From NCBI RefSeq assembly GCF_008710035.1, contig NZ_VYKI01000007.1, forward strand, positions 63,002 through 127,001: 64,000 nt of DNA. The letters are read 5' to 3'. Shown in pieces: positions 42,536 to 52,660 of the stretch. The stretch's first letter is position 1. Each line of letters opens with the position of its first letter. A program made the translations under genes and the position numbers. The notes beneath the pieces were generated by a model, which was given only the letters and a program-made list of their open reading frames with translations, was not told the origin of the DNA and made no database searches. The DNA comes from Stenotrophomonas cyclobalanopsidis. Lineage in GTDB: Bacteria; Pseudomonadota; Gammaproteobacteria; Xanthomonadales; Xanthomonadaceae.

Positions 42536-44860
42536 TCAGAAACGGACGTCCGCGCTGAGCAGGAAGGTACGCGGGGCACCCGGGGTGTAACGGTAGCCGC
42601 TCTTGTTGATGCTGGCCACGTACTGCTTGTCGAACAGGTTGTAGCCGTTCAAGCGCAGCGACACGCGCTCGTTGATCGCCCAGGACACCACCGCGTCGTA
42701 GACCACATACGACTTGGTGAACGCCGGAGTGCCGACGGCACCGTCGGTACCGCGGTGCATGCCGCCGGCGTAGCGCACGCCACCGCCGAGGGTCAGGCCG
42801 AACGGCAGGGTGTAGCTGGTCCAGCCGGTGAAGGTGTCGGCCGGCGTATAGGTGAGGTTGGTGGTGCCATCCGCAGCGACCTTGGCGCCTTCCTTGACCT
42901 CGGTATCCAGGTGGCTGTAGCCGGCGGTGATCGACCAGTTGTCGGTCAGGCGACCGACCGCGGAGAGCTCCACGCCCTTGACCCGCTTGCTTCCCGTCTG
43001 CGTCGGGTTGCCGGCGTCGTCGAGCACGGTGCTGTTGATCTCGTTGTCCACGTCGGTCTGGAACAGGGCCAGGTTCAACGCCAGCGCATCTCCCATGAAG
43101 GCCCACTTGCTGCCCACCTCGAAGGTCTTGGCCTTCTGCGGATCCAGCTTCGGGTTGTCGGCGCTGCTGGCCGAACTGCTCAGCTGGAAGTTGGCACCGC
43201 CGGGAGGCTGCTGCGAAATTGCGTAGTTGGCGTAGATGCTGACGGTGTCGCCGACCTTGTACAGGGCACCCAGCTTCCAGTTCAGCAGCGTATCGGAGGC
43301 TTCAAGGGTGGGATTGCGCAGCACGGTGCCGGTGGGGTTGCTGCCACAGACCGGGCCGCCACGGCCGCCACACACCGAGGCGCTGGCGTACTCGGTCTTG
43401 TAATGATCGGCACGCACGCCTGCAGTCAGCAGGAAGCTCTCGCCGAAGGACAGCGTGTCGAACACGTAGGCCGAGGACGTGGTGGTCTTGCCGTGCGCGT
43501 CAGCACCATTGTGTGCCCAGGCCAGGCCAACCACGTTCCAGTCAGGGTTGTACAGGTTCGCGGCAGGCCAGCGGCTGCCACCGGTGGCGGCCTGGCCGTA
43601 GCTGTCCAGTTCTTCGCGGGTGAATTCCAGACCTGCACTCAGGGCGTGGCCCACCGCGCCGGTGGTGAAGTCGGCGCGCAGGTTCAGCTGGTCGGTCAGG
43701 ATGGTGTTGCGCTGGTCCTTGAAGGTCGGCAGGCTGCGCGCGATCGCGTAGGTCGAAAGATCCGCTGCGTTGGTATAGGTGATGTTGCCGGTCGGACGGC
43801 CGTTGGCGCCGCGCACGCCGGTGCCCATGAAGGCGGTCAGCAGGTAGTCCTGTTCGGTGCGGCCCCAGCGGGCGGTGTTGGTCAGGCGCACGCTGTCGTT
43901 GAAGTCATGCTCGAAGCGGAACGTGGCCATCTTCGCGGTCACGTCGTCGTGGTCGGCACGGGTGCCGTAGAAGTTTTCCGGGTCCACCGGATGGCCGGCC
44001 AGCGCTTCCAGCGTCGGCTGCGGCGTCCAACCCGGCATGCCGAGGGTCGGCACGCCGCCATCGGGCACGTTGTCCTGCTTCACATACAGCAGGTTGAGGT
44101 AATAGCGGGTTGCGGTGCCCAGGCCGAAGGCCAGCGACGGCGCGATGCCCCAGCGCTTGTTCTGCACGTGGTCGCGGCCGGGTTGGTCGCTGTCCTGCCA
44201 CATGCCGTTGATACGCAGCGCGCTGGTTGCGCCCAGGGACTGGTTCCAGTCGGCGGTGGTGCGGCGCTGCTGGTCGCTGCCCAGCGAAATGCTGGCCAAG
44301 GTCGCATCCTGCAGGTTGGCCTGTTTGCTGACCAGGTTGATGGCACCGGTGGGTGCCGAGCGGCCGTTGTCGGTACCGGCCGGGCCCTTGGTCACTTCAA
44401 CCTGTTCGACGTTGAAGACATCGCGCGAGATCGAGCCCAGATCGCGCACACCGTCCACGAACAGGCTGTTGGACGTGTCGAAGCCGCGCATGAACAGCGC
44501 ATCGCCGGTGGTGGTGTTGCCGTTCTCACCCGCATAGAAGGTGCCGACGCCCGGGCTGTTGCGCACCGCTTCGGTGAGGGTGGTGGCGCCCTGCTGGTTG
44601 AACAGGTCGCTGGTGATGACCTGGATCGTCTGCGGCGTGTCCTGCAGGCGCTGGGTGAACTTCGGCGAGGCGACCTTGTCGGCCTTGTAGCCGCGCGTGG
44701 CGTGCACGTCGATCTTGTCCAGCGTGCGTGCGTTGTCGGTGGCGTCTGCCATGGCGAGGGCGGGCAGCGCGGCCAGGCCGAGGCCGGCGGCCAGGCTGGC
44801 GGTGGCCAGGGGCAGGGAACGAAGCGGGGAGGCGTGCTTGCGGCTCTTGATCGAGGTCAT
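42536..44860 (-). CDS. TonB-dependent catecholate siderophore receptor (PiuA/Fiu-like)
   Basis: A 774-residue receptor: signal peptide (to about MADA), TonB-box-like [19 protein letters not shown], plug with [77 protein letters not shown] split over about 55-150, and a barrel ending [10 protein letters not shown]. The plug text is characteristic of the Fiu/PiuA group of ferric-catecholate receptors, also a route for catechol-cephalosporins. Loop cysteines (CGGRGGPVC) form a probable disulfide. It precedes the piuC-like gene and follows a small membrane protein gene and a Fur-like site. Confidence 0.9.
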   Translation of the reverse strand: MTSIKSRKHASPLRSLPLATASLAAGLGLAALPALAMADATDNARTLDKIDVHATRGYKADKVASPKFTQRLQDTPQTIQVITSDLFNQQGATTLTEAVRNSPGVGTFYAGENGNTTTGDALFMRGFDTSNSLFVDGVRDLGSISRDVFNVEQVEVTKGPAGTDNGRSAPTGAINLVSKQANLQDATLASISLGSDQQRRTTADWNQSLGATSALRINGMWQDSDQPGRDHVQNKRWGIAPSLAFGLGTATRYYLNLLYVKQDNVPDGGVPTLGMPGWTPQPTLEALAGHPVDPENFYGTRADHDDVTAKMATFRFEHDFNDSVRLTNTARWGRTEQDYLLTAFMGTGVRGANGRPTGNITYTNAADLSTYAIARSLPTFKDQRNTILTDQLNLRADFTTGAVGHALSAGLEFTREELDSYGQAATGGSRWPAANLYNPDWNVVGLAWAHNGADAHGKTTTSSAYVFDTLSFGESFLLTAGVRADHYKTEYASASVCGGRGGPVCGSNPTGTVLRNPTLEASDTLLNWKLGALYKVGDTVSIYANYAISQQPPGGANFQLSSSASSADNPKLDPQKAKTFEVGSKWAFMGDALALNLALFQTDVDNEINSTVLDDAGNPTQTGSKRVKGVELSAVGRLTDNWSITAGYSHLDTEVKEGAKVAADGTTNLTYTPADTFTGWTSYTLPFGLTLGGGVRYAGGMHRGTDGAVGTPAFTKSYVVYDAVVSWAINERVSLRLNGYNLFDKQYVASINKSGYRYTPGAPRTFLLSADVRF

Positions 44861-44975
44861 GGGATGGGCTTTGCAGGATGCGGGAAGCGCCCGTCGGCAC
44901 GGTGGCCGACGGGACAGAAGGCGAGGGGAGGGTTGGCGCGGACGCGCGGGTGCGACAGATGGGCCGGCGGGCGGC

Positions 44976-45377
44976 TCAGCTCAGCAGTGCTGGTGGTGCA
45001 TGCGAGGGGGGCTGACGGCGTGCCGCAAGGCGCACCGGCGCCACATTACGCACAGGCACGCCCAAGGTCTGCGGGCCCGACTCTGGAACGAGCAGGCACA
45101 GGCGAAGCAACAGGGGCGTGCCATCGCCGTGACCGCCTTCTGCCCCGGACTCGATGCGCGGGGCGACAGGCTCGCGTGGCGGTGATTCGCCTGGCGGCTC
45201 GATGGCGTGGGCATCCAGCGCCGCCGCAGATGGCTGCAGGGTGACGTCTGTAGGGACATCGCGCCCTTCATTGAGCGCCGACCACCCCAGCCACAGCGTC
45301 AGCAGCGCGGCCACGAGCAGTGGCCACCCCTGGCGGGCGAGCTGGCACAGCGTGGCGGTGGCTGCAGTCGAAGCCAT
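44976..45377 (-). CDS. Small membrane protein preceding the PiuA-like receptor
   Basis: A 133-residue protein with one N-terminal hydrophobic helix (about 17-35, WPLLVAALLTLWLGWSAL), an acidic proline-rich middle, a hydrophobic LLLRLCLLVPES segment and a basic tail. It is the same length as the small protein before the CirA-like receptor and has the same order of features, with a few similar words (LLL...AP(V)R/H...). No known family. A Fur-box-like site lies about 50 bases upstream of its start. Confidence 0.5.
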   Translation of the reverse strand: MASTAATATLCQLARQGWPLLVAALLTLWLGWSALNEGRDVPTDVTLQPSAAALDAHAIEPPGESPPREPVAPRIESGAEGGHGDGTPLLLRLCLLVPESGPQTLGVPVRNVAPVRLAARRQPPSHAPPALLS

Positions 45378-45426
45378 GGTGCGGTTCGTTACAAACCGTT
45401 ACGAAGTCGGGTCGAAGGATAACATC

Positions 45427-45446
45427 AACGATAATGATTCGCATCT
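45427..45446. promoter_or_regulatory. Fur-box-like site upstream of the PiuA-like receptor unit
   Basis: CAACGATAATGATTCGCATC contains GATAATGAT, a perfect left half of the Fur consensus, and a partial right half. It is placed just upstream of the small membrane protein that leads the receptor-piuC transcript, consistent with iron repression of this unit. Confidence 0.72.
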
Positions 45447-45491
45447 GCGAATCTGGTGTAGCCAAACACACGCAACGCGCATATCGCGGCA

Positions 45492-45514
45492 GTAGATCCA
45501 CCCCATGGGTGGAT
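45492..45514 (+). repeat. SMAG-type palindrome, ATCCACCC stem
   Basis: A GTAG-headed hairpin with arms ATCCACCC and GGGTGGAT and a CAT loop, between the Fur site and the Rieske gene. It is the only copy of this exact stem in the window. Confidence 0.8.
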
Positions 45515-45559
45515 GAAGGCCTGCAGGAGACGGCGGGGGCATAGGCGCCCCCGCTCAGA

Positions 45560-45892
45560 TCACTCGCGGTCGTCGCGGGTCCAGACGGCGTCGTGTTCGC
45601 GCTTTACCGGGAACTTGGGCACCGCGGTGTAGGCCGGGGCGCACATGGCGCGGCCATCACGCACATCGAAGCGTGCACCGTGCAGCACGCACTCGATGCT
45701 GCCTTCGGCGGTGTTGAACTCGCCCGAGGACAGCTCGAACTCTTCGTGCGTGCACTGGTCTTCCAGCGCATACAACACGCCATCGAGGTTGAACACCACG
45801 ATCGGCGTGCCGGTCACTTCATCGAACACGCTCTTCATTTCGCCCGGCAGCAGCTCGGCGCCGGCGCAGACGAAGGTCCAGGTGTCGCTCAT
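45560..45892 (-). CDS. Rieske [2Fe-2S] ferredoxin-like protein
   Basis: A 110-residue small Rieske protein. The cluster ligands are Cys47/His49 (CTH) and Cys68/His71 (CVLHGARF), the usual CxH...CxxH pattern. Stand-alone proteins of this kind serve as electron donors to non-haem oxygenases or as general redox carriers; no oxygenase is encoded nearby. Its ATG overlaps the end of a GNAT acetyltransferase gene by 4 bases, and the pair lies to the left of the SUF Fe-S assembly block, though separated from it by the broken RAYT. Confidence 0.9.
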   Translation of the reverse strand: MSDTWTFVCAGAELLPGEMKSVFDEVTGTPIVVFNLDGVLYALEDQCTHEEFELSSGEFNTAEGSIECVLHGARFDVRDGRAMCAPAYTAVPKFPVKREHDAVWTRDDRE

Positions 45893-46428
45893 GCCGAAGC
45901 CCCGGCCAGCGGCTTTTCCAGTATTTCAAAGCGCAGGTCGCCGCGCTTGGGAATGCCGAAGCGCTCGTCGCCGTAGGGAAACGGCTTCTTGATGCCGGTA
46001 CGCTGGTAGCCACGACGCTCGTAGAAGGCGATCAGTTCGTCGCGCACGTCGATCACCGTCATCTGCATGACCGGCACGTTCCATTCGCGCGCCGCATGGG
46101 TTTCGGCTGCATCCATCAGCCGCTTGCCGACGCCACCGCCCTGCTGGGCCGGGTCGACCGAGAACATGCCGAAGTAGCCCTTGCCGTCGACATCGGCGAC
46201 GTGGGCGCAGGCCACCAGGTGGCCCTCGCTTTCAGCCAGCAGGATGGTCGAGCGCGGGCGGTCGAGGTCGCCCTGGATGCCCTCGGCATCGATGCGGGCG
46301 CCGTCCAGCAGGTCGGCCTCGGTGGTCCAGCCAGCGCGGCTGGCGTCGCCACGGTAGGCCGAGGTGACCAGGGTGATCAGGGCGGGGATGTCGGCCGGCG
46401 TGGCGGCACGGAAAGTCAGGGTGCTCAT
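45889..46428 (-). CDS. GNAT family N-acetyltransferase
   Basis: A 179-residue acetyltransferase. The acetyl-CoA-binding motif A is FSVDPAQQGGGVGKRLMDAAETHA (V-x-x-x-x-Q/R-x-x-G-x-G/A pattern), with ERRGYQRTG near the C-terminus as motif B. The substrate cannot be told. It is upstream of and coupled to the Rieske gene, so the two form a small operon. Confidence 0.88.
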   Translation of the reverse strand: MSTLTFRAATPADIPALITLVTSAYRGDASRAGWTTEADLLDGARIDAEGIQGDLDRPRSTILLAESEGHLVACAHVADVDGKGYFGMFSVDPAQQGGGVGKRLMDAAETHAAREWNVPVMQMTVIDVRDELIAFYERRGYQRTGIKKPFPYGDERFGIPKRGDLRFEILEKPLAGASA

Positions 46429-46456
46429 GGGCGCATTCTACGGCGGCAGGGGTGGG

Positions 46457-46499
46457 AGGGGTCAGATCCCGTTGGCGCCGCCAAGGGGATCTGACCCCT
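46457..46499. repeat. GGGGTC-family palindrome left of the broken RAYT
   Basis: Long hairpin with arms AGGGGTCAGATCCC and GGGGATCTGACCCCT around an inner TTGGCG/CGCCAA stem. It ends 18 bases upstream of the RAYT start codon. Its partner copy lies at the gene's 3' end. Confidence 0.92.
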
Positions 46500-46517
46500 T
46501 GGCTTCCGGAGACGCCC

Positions 46518-47168
46518 ATGCCTCGCCCGCGTCGTATCGATGCACCCGGTTATCCGCAGCACGTCGTCCAGCGTGGCAATAACCGCCAGGCTGTGTTCTT
46601 CACCAGCAATGATCCAGCGATGTATCTGGGTCTGCTTCGCGACTGTGCGCAGGAGCATCACTGTCGGGTTCATGCCTATGTGCTGATGGGCAACCACGTG
46701 CATCTGCTGCCGACACCGCATGCGGCCGGTGGTTTGTCACGGGTGATGCAGGCAGTAAACCGCAGCTACGTGCGTCGGGTGAATGAGCGTTAGAGCCGAA
46801 CCGGCACCCTCTGGGAAGGGCGCTTCCATTCCACGCTGGTGGATTCCGATCGCTATCTGCTGGCCTGCCAGCGCTACATGGAGCTTAACCCGGTGCGGGC
46901 AGGACTGGTGGCGCATGCCGAGGACTATCGCTGGTCAAGTTATCGCGCGAATGCGCAGGGCAGGGCGAATGCACTGCTCGTGCCGCATTCGGCATTCGAG
47001 CTGATTGCCACCGATGGGGAAGAAAAACTCAGGCGCTATGGGGAGTTCATCGAGCAGGGTATTCCTGCGCAGGATCTCGCCTCTATACGGAAGGCGGTGC
47101 AGTCGCAGCGTCGGTTTGCTGCGCCGCTGTTGGGGTCAGAGCCCTTTCGCGGTGCGAGAGGGATCTGA
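46518..47168 (+). pseudogene. REP-associated tyrosine transposase, interrupted by an amber codon
   Basis: A second RAYT (Y1 transposase, COG1943-like), unlike the intact one at 3.8 kb. The ATG has a GGAG Shine-Dalgarno. The N-terminal part holds the HUH motif MGNHVHLL (His60/His62); the C-terminal part holds the likely nucleophile Tyr120 in CQRYMELNPVRAGL. A TAG at codon 92 splits them: the text reads VNER-stop-SRTGTLWEGRF, in one unbroken frame, and relatives have tyrosine at that position, so one C/T-to-G change would explain it. Without suppression the 91-residue product lacks the catalytic tyrosine. Matching GGGGTC palindromes flank the gene, and its final TGA lies in the right-hand palindrome. 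Confidence 0.88.
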
Positions 47169-47172
47169 CCCC
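47132..47172. repeat. GGGGTC-family palindrome right of the broken RAYT
   Basis: Hairpin with outer arms GGGGTCAGA(G)CCC and GGGATCTGACCCC. The last 12 codons and the TGA stop of the RAYT frame are encoded by this repeat, so the element overlaps the gene it is presumed to be recognised by. Confidence 0.92.
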
Positions 47173-47183
47173 GGTCTGCGGGC

Positions 47184-48440
47184 TCAGCCCAGCAGCTTGC
47201 GTACCTTGGTCAGCGCAGCCATGAAGCGCTCGATCTCGGCATGCGTGTTGTAGAACGCCAGCGAGGCACGGCAGGTGGCGGCAACCCCGTAATACTGCAG
47301 CAGCGGGTGCGCGCAGTGCTGGCCTGAACGTACGGCCACGCCTTCCAGGTCCAGCAGGGTGGCCAGGTCGTGCGCGTGCGCGCCGTCGATCAGGAAGGAC
47401 ACCACGGCGGCCTTTTCCGGTGCTTCGCCGAGGATGCGCAGGCCATCGACCTTGCGCAGTTCTTCGGTGAAGTGCGCCAGCAGCTCGGCCTCGCGCGCTT
47501 CCACGTGCTCCAGGCCCAGGCCCTGCAGGTAATCCACGGCCACGCCCAGGCCGATGAAGCCGGCAATGTTCGGGGTGCCGGCTTCGAACTTGTGCGGGGC
47601 GTCGTTGAATACGGTGCCGTCGAAGCTGACTTCCTTGATCATCTCGCCACCGCCGAGGAACGGCGGCATCGCGTCGAGATGCTCGCGGCGGGCCCACAGC
47701 ACGCCGGTGCCCGTCGGGCCGCACATCTTGTGGCCGGTGATGGCGTAGAAGTCGCAGCCGATCGCGGCCACGTCGACCTTGCGGTGCGGCACGGCCTGCG
47801 AACCATCGACGACGGTGACGATGCCGCGCTTGCGCGCTTCACGGCAGATCTCGCGCACCGGGTTGACCGTGCCCAGCACGTTGGAGACGTGGGCTACGGC
47901 CAGCAGCTTGACCTCGGGGGTCATCGCCTTGCGCAGCGCGTCCAGGTCCAGCGCGCCATCGGGGGTGATCTCGGCCACGCGGATGGTCGCGCCGGTGCGC
48001 TGGGCAACCAGCTGCCACGGCACGATGTTGGCGTGGTGCTCCATGCGCGAGACCAGGATGACATCACCGGCCTTCAGTCGCGGCAGCGCCCACGAGTACG
48101 CCACCAGGTTGATGGCGAAGGTGGTGCCGCTGCACAGCACCAGCTCGTTGCTGCGCACGTTGAGGAAGCGGGCCAGCTTGTTGCGCGCGCCCTCGTAGGC
48201 GTCGGTAGCCTCGGTGCCCAGCGCATGCACGGCTCGGCTGACGTTGGCGTTGTAGCGGCGGTAGTACTCGTCCACCGCGCCGATCACCTGCACCGGCTTC
48301 TGGCCGGTGTTGGCGTTGTCGAAATACACCAGCGGCTTGCCGTGCACTTCGCGCATCAGCAGCGGGAAGTCGAGGCGGACGCGGTCCCAGTCCGGCGTGC
48401 CGGCAGCGGGTTCGATCGGGCGCGGCGTGGACAGGTTCAT
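47184..48440 (-). CDS. sufS: Cysteine desulfurase SufS
   Basis: A 418-residue PLP enzyme that takes sulfur from cysteine for Fe-S cluster assembly. The PLP lysine is in YAITGHKMCGPTGTGVLW, the persulfide cysteine in RSGQHCAHP, and DGSQAVPHRKVDV holds the cofactor-binding aspartate. These are group II (SufS) features. It is the last gene of sufR-sufB-sufC-sufD-sufS and overlaps sufD by 4 bases. No sufE or sufU gene follows; the RAYT pseudogene converges on it. Confidence 0.96.
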   Translation of the reverse strand: MNLSTPRPIEPAAGTPDWDRVRLDFPLLMREVHGKPLVYFDNANTGQKPVQVIGAVDEYYRRYNANVSRAVHALGTEATDAYEGARNKLARFLNVRSNELVLCSGTTFAINLVAYSWALPRLKAGDVILVSRMEHHANIVPWQLVAQRTGATIRVAEITPDGALDLDALRKAMTPEVKLLAVAHVSNVLGTVNPVREICREARKRGIVTVVDGSQAVPHRKVDVAAIGCDFYAITGHKMCGPTGTGVLWARREHLDAMPPFLGGGEMIKEVSFDGTVFNDAPHKFEAGTPNIAGFIGLGVAVDYLQGLGLEHVEAREAELLAHFTEELRKVDGLRILGEAPEKAAVVSFLIDGAHAHDLATLLDLEGVAVRSGQHCAHPLLQYYGVAATCRASLAFYNTHAEIERFMAALTKVRKLLG

Positions 48441-49699
48441 GCCACACCTGCCTCGGCCAGGGCCTTGTCCAGGCGGCGTGCCAGCTGCTCGCGCAGGGCC
48501 TCGGGCAGCACCTTCAGCGGCTCGTGACAGAACGCGGCGCTCAGCAGTGCCTGTGCCTGCGGCTGCGGCAGGCCGCGCGAACGCAGGTAGAACAGCGCGT
48601 TGGCATCGAGCTGGCCGACGGTGGCACCGTGGGCGGCCTTCACTTCGTCGGCGTCGATCACCAGCACCGGCTGGGTGTCGATCTCGGCGTCGGCCGACAG
48701 CAGCAGGTTCTTGTTGGACAGGTTCGCGTCGGTGCCGTCGGCGCCTTCGCGGATCTGGATGCCACCATGAAATACCACGCGGCTGCGGTTGGCGGCCACG
48801 CCACGCCACAGCAGCTCGCTGCTGGTATCGCGGGCGATGTGGTCGATGCCCAGGCGGGTATCGACGTGGCGGCGGCCATTGCCGAGCAGCACGCCGTTGG
48901 CGGTCAGCTGGGCGTTGTCACCTTCCAGGCGCACGTTCAGTTCGTGGCGGCTGAGTGCGGCGCCCAGTTCCAGGTCGACGCGGTGGTACTGGGCATCACG
49001 CGCCAGCACCGCATCGGTACGCAGGAAGCTGGTCTGGCGCGCGCTGCCGGCCTGCACGCGGGCATGCTTGAGCACGGCATCGCGGGCGACATGGGCATGC
49101 AGCACGGTGTTGTCCAGGTGCGCCGGGTCGCCCACGCTGAAGCGGTGCTCGACCACGCCCAGGCTGGCGCCGACACGCAGTTCGATCAGGTGGCGGTGGT
49201 GCCAGGCCAGGTCGGTGTCGCCGGCCACGCTGGCGAACACCAGCTGCAGCGGCACCTCGACCTGCACGCCTTCGTCCACGCGCAGCACCACGCCTTCATC
49301 GGCCAGCGCGGCATTCAGGCGGGCGAACACCTCGTCGCTGCGCTCGTAGCGGCGGCCGAGGAAACGCGCGGCATCCTCGCCGGCGGCCAGTGCCGAGGAC
49401 AGTGGTTCCAGCTGCACGCCGGCCGGCAGGCCGTGGGTGTCGCTCAGCGCGTCGCTGAGGCGGCCGTTGACGAATACCAGGCGCGGCGCCGGGATGTCTT
49501 CCAGCACGGCTGCGTCCAGCACCGGCGGCGACAGCGGCGCGGCGGCGAAGGCGCGCCGCTCCAGCTGGCGCAGCGAGGTGTACTTCCAGGCTTCGCTGCG
49601 GCCGGCCGGCAGGCCATCGCGCAGCACCGTATCGAGCACTTCGCGGCGCGCATCGCTGCCGCAGAAGGCCTGGGCCATCGAGTCGAGCAGGGCGCTCAT
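48437..49699 (-). CDS. sufD: Fe-S cluster assembly protein SufD
   Basis: A 420-residue SufD, part of the SufBC2D scaffold. The N-terminal LPAGRSEAWKYTSLRQLERRAF (aromatic WKYT motif) and the C-terminal GATVGQLDANALFYLRSRGLPQPQAQALLSAAF are the conserved SufB/D motifs. It has lower conservation in the middle, as usual for SufD. The start overlaps the sufC stop by one base and its stop overlaps the sufS start. Confidence 0.95.
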   Translation of the reverse strand: MSALLDSMAQAFCGSDARREVLDTVLRDGLPAGRSEAWKYTSLRQLERRAFAAAPLSPPVLDAAVLEDIPAPRLVFVNGRLSDALSDTHGLPAGVQLEPLSSALAAGEDAARFLGRRYERSDEVFARLNAALADEGVVLRVDEGVQVEVPLQLVFASVAGDTDLAWHHRHLIELRVGASLGVVEHRFSVGDPAHLDNTVLHAHVARDAVLKHARVQAGSARQTSFLRTDAVLARDAQYHRVDLELGAALSRHELNVRLEGDNAQLTANGVLLGNGRRHVDTRLGIDHIARDTSSELLWRGVAANRSRVVFHGGIQIREGADGTDANLSNKNLLLSADAEIDTQPVLVIDADEVKAAHGATVGQLDANALFYLRSRGLPQPQAQALLSAAFCHEPLKVLPEALREQLARRLDKALAEAGVA

Positions 49700-50463
49700 C
49701 AGACCGCCGCCTCGCGCACCACGCGATCCTTGAGGAAATCGTAGCCGTGCGCTTCCAGTTCCAGGGCCAGTTCCGGGCCGCCGGTCTTGACGATGCGGCC
49801 ATCGGCCAGCACGTGCACCACGTCCGGCTTGATGTAGTCCAGCAGGCGCTGGTAATGGGTGATGACCAGGAACGAACGGTCGGCCGCGCGCAGCGCGTTG
49901 ACGCCGTCGGCAACGCTCTTCAGTGCGTCGATGTCCAGGCCCGAATCGGTTTCGTCGAGGATAGCCAGCTTCGGCTCGAGCACGGCCAGCTGGAAGATCT
50001 CGTTGCGCTTCTTCTCACCACCGGAGAAACCTTCGTTGACGCCACGGTGCAGCAGCTCGTCCTTCAGGTGCAGCACGGCCAGCTTCTGGCGGACCAGCTT
50101 CAGGAACTGCATGGAATCGAGTTCTTCCTCGCCACGCGCCTTGCGCTGGGCGTTCAACGCCGCGCGCAGGAAATAGGTGTTGTTCACGCCCGGGATTTCC
50201 ACCGGGTACTGGAAGGCCAGGAACAGGCCGGCGGCGGCGCGCGCTTCCGGGTCCTGGTCGAGCAGGTCGCTGCCTTCGAACTGCACGCTGCCTTCGGTCA
50301 CTTCATAGCCGTCACGGCCGGCCAGGACATTGCCCAGGGTGGACTTGCCGGCGCCGTTGGGGCCCATGATGGCGTGCACCTGGCCGGGCTTCACTTCCAG
50401 CGACAGGCCCTTGAGGATTTCCTTGTCGCCGATGCGGGCGTGGAGGTTTTCGATCTTCAGCAT
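49699..50463 (-). CDS. sufC: Fe-S cluster assembly ATPase SufC
   Basis: A 254-residue ABC-type ATPase. Walker A MGPNGAGKSTLGN, a Q-loop FLAFQYPVEIPGV typical of SufC, signature GFSGGEKKRNEI, Walker B LAILDETDSGLDID and the switch histidine in VITHYQRLLDYI are intact. SufC drives conformational changes in SufB-SufD during cluster assembly; it is not a membrane transporter. Confidence 0.97.
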   Translation of the reverse strand: MLKIENLHARIGDKEILKGLSLEVKPGQVHAIMGPNGAGKSTLGNVLAGRDGYEVTEGSVQFEGSDLLDQDPEARAAAGLFLAFQYPVEIPGVNNTYFLRAALNAQRKARGEEELDSMQFLKLVRQKLAVLHLKDELLHRGVNEGFSGGEKKRNEIFQLAVLEPKLAILDETDSGLDIDALKSVADGVNALRAADRSFLVITHYQRLLDYIKPDVVHVLADGRIVKTGGPELALELEAHGYDFLKDRVVREAAV

Positions 50464-50537
50464 GGTGGGGATTTCCGTGGGGCGGGCTGCGGCCCGCCGA
50501 TAAAGAGAATGCGTTTGCGAGGGGCAGGGGCTGGCGG

Positions 50538-52013
<1,476 letters not shown>

Positions 52014-52031
52014 GGGGGGGCTGCCTACGGA

Positions 52032-52487
52032 TCAGGAGACGACGTCGACAGCGATGGTGCGGCGCTGTTCGTCATCGACAAGGGGAAGGGGGGGCAGGAT
52101 CTGGGCGAGGGTGACATCGCGCAGGGCCTCGGAAACCACGTCGTTGATCAGCCGCCAGCTGCTGCGTGCGCCGCATTTGGGCGCCATGTTGCACTGGTGG
52201 TGGTCGTGGCTGCATTCGGTCAGCGCCAGCGGCCCTTCCATCGCCTCGACCACCTCGAACAGCGAGATCTCGATGGACGGGCGGGTCAGCCGGTAGCCGC
52301 CGCGGACACCGCGCAGGCCTTCGACCAGGCCGGCCTGGGCCAGCGGCTTGAGCACTTTGCTGACGGTGGGCGGTTCCAGGCCGGTGAATTCGGCCAGCTC
52401 GGTCGCACTCAGCACTTCACCCGGGCGGGCGGCGAGTACGGTCAGCACGACCGTCGCGTAATCGGTGAGTTTGGTGACGCGCAGCAT
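52032..52487 (-). CDS. sufR: SUF system regulator, Rrf2/IscR family
   Basis: A 151-residue winged-helix protein of the Rrf2 family. The HTH is in LSATELAEFTGLEPPTVSKVLKPL, followed by GLRGVRGGYRLTRP. Three cysteines, Cys92, Cys99 and Cys105 (CSHDHHQC...C), match the cluster-binding triad of IscR-like sensors, though spacing (6 and 5 residues between) differs slightly from E. coli IscR. It leads the suf operon and most likely represses it when clusters are plentiful. A sigma-70-like promoter lies upstream. Confidence 0.9.
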   Translation of the reverse strand: MLRVTKLTDYATVVLTVLAARPGEVLSATELAEFTGLEPPTVSKVLKPLAQAGLVEGLRGVRGGYRLTRPSIEISLFEVVEAMEGPLALTECSHDHHQCNMAPKCGARSSWRLINDVVSEALRDVTLAQILPPLPLVDDEQRRTIAVDVVS

Positions 52488-52520
52488 GGGGGATGCGAGT
52501 GGTTCTTAAAGCGGACTGAA

Positions 52521-52549
52521 ATTGTACGCTTTTCTTCGCCAGCATCCAA
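52521..52549 (-). promoter_or_regulatory. Putative sigma-70 promoter of the suf operon
   Basis: On the minus strand, TTGGAT is followed by exactly 17 bases and then TACAAT (5 of 6 matches to the -10 consensus), 34 bases from the sufR start codon. The -35 match is modest. An AT-rich patch between the promoter and the start could hold the regulator's operator. Confidence 0.55.
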
Positions 52550-52660
52550 CCCGGCCATTCAGCCGGCGCTTGGGGCGGTCGTCGGCCCGGCGGGAACAAC
52601 ACACCGGGGCGACCGGGGCGCAATGCTGCGGCATGCGGGTTGTTTTCGCAATCACCCGGA

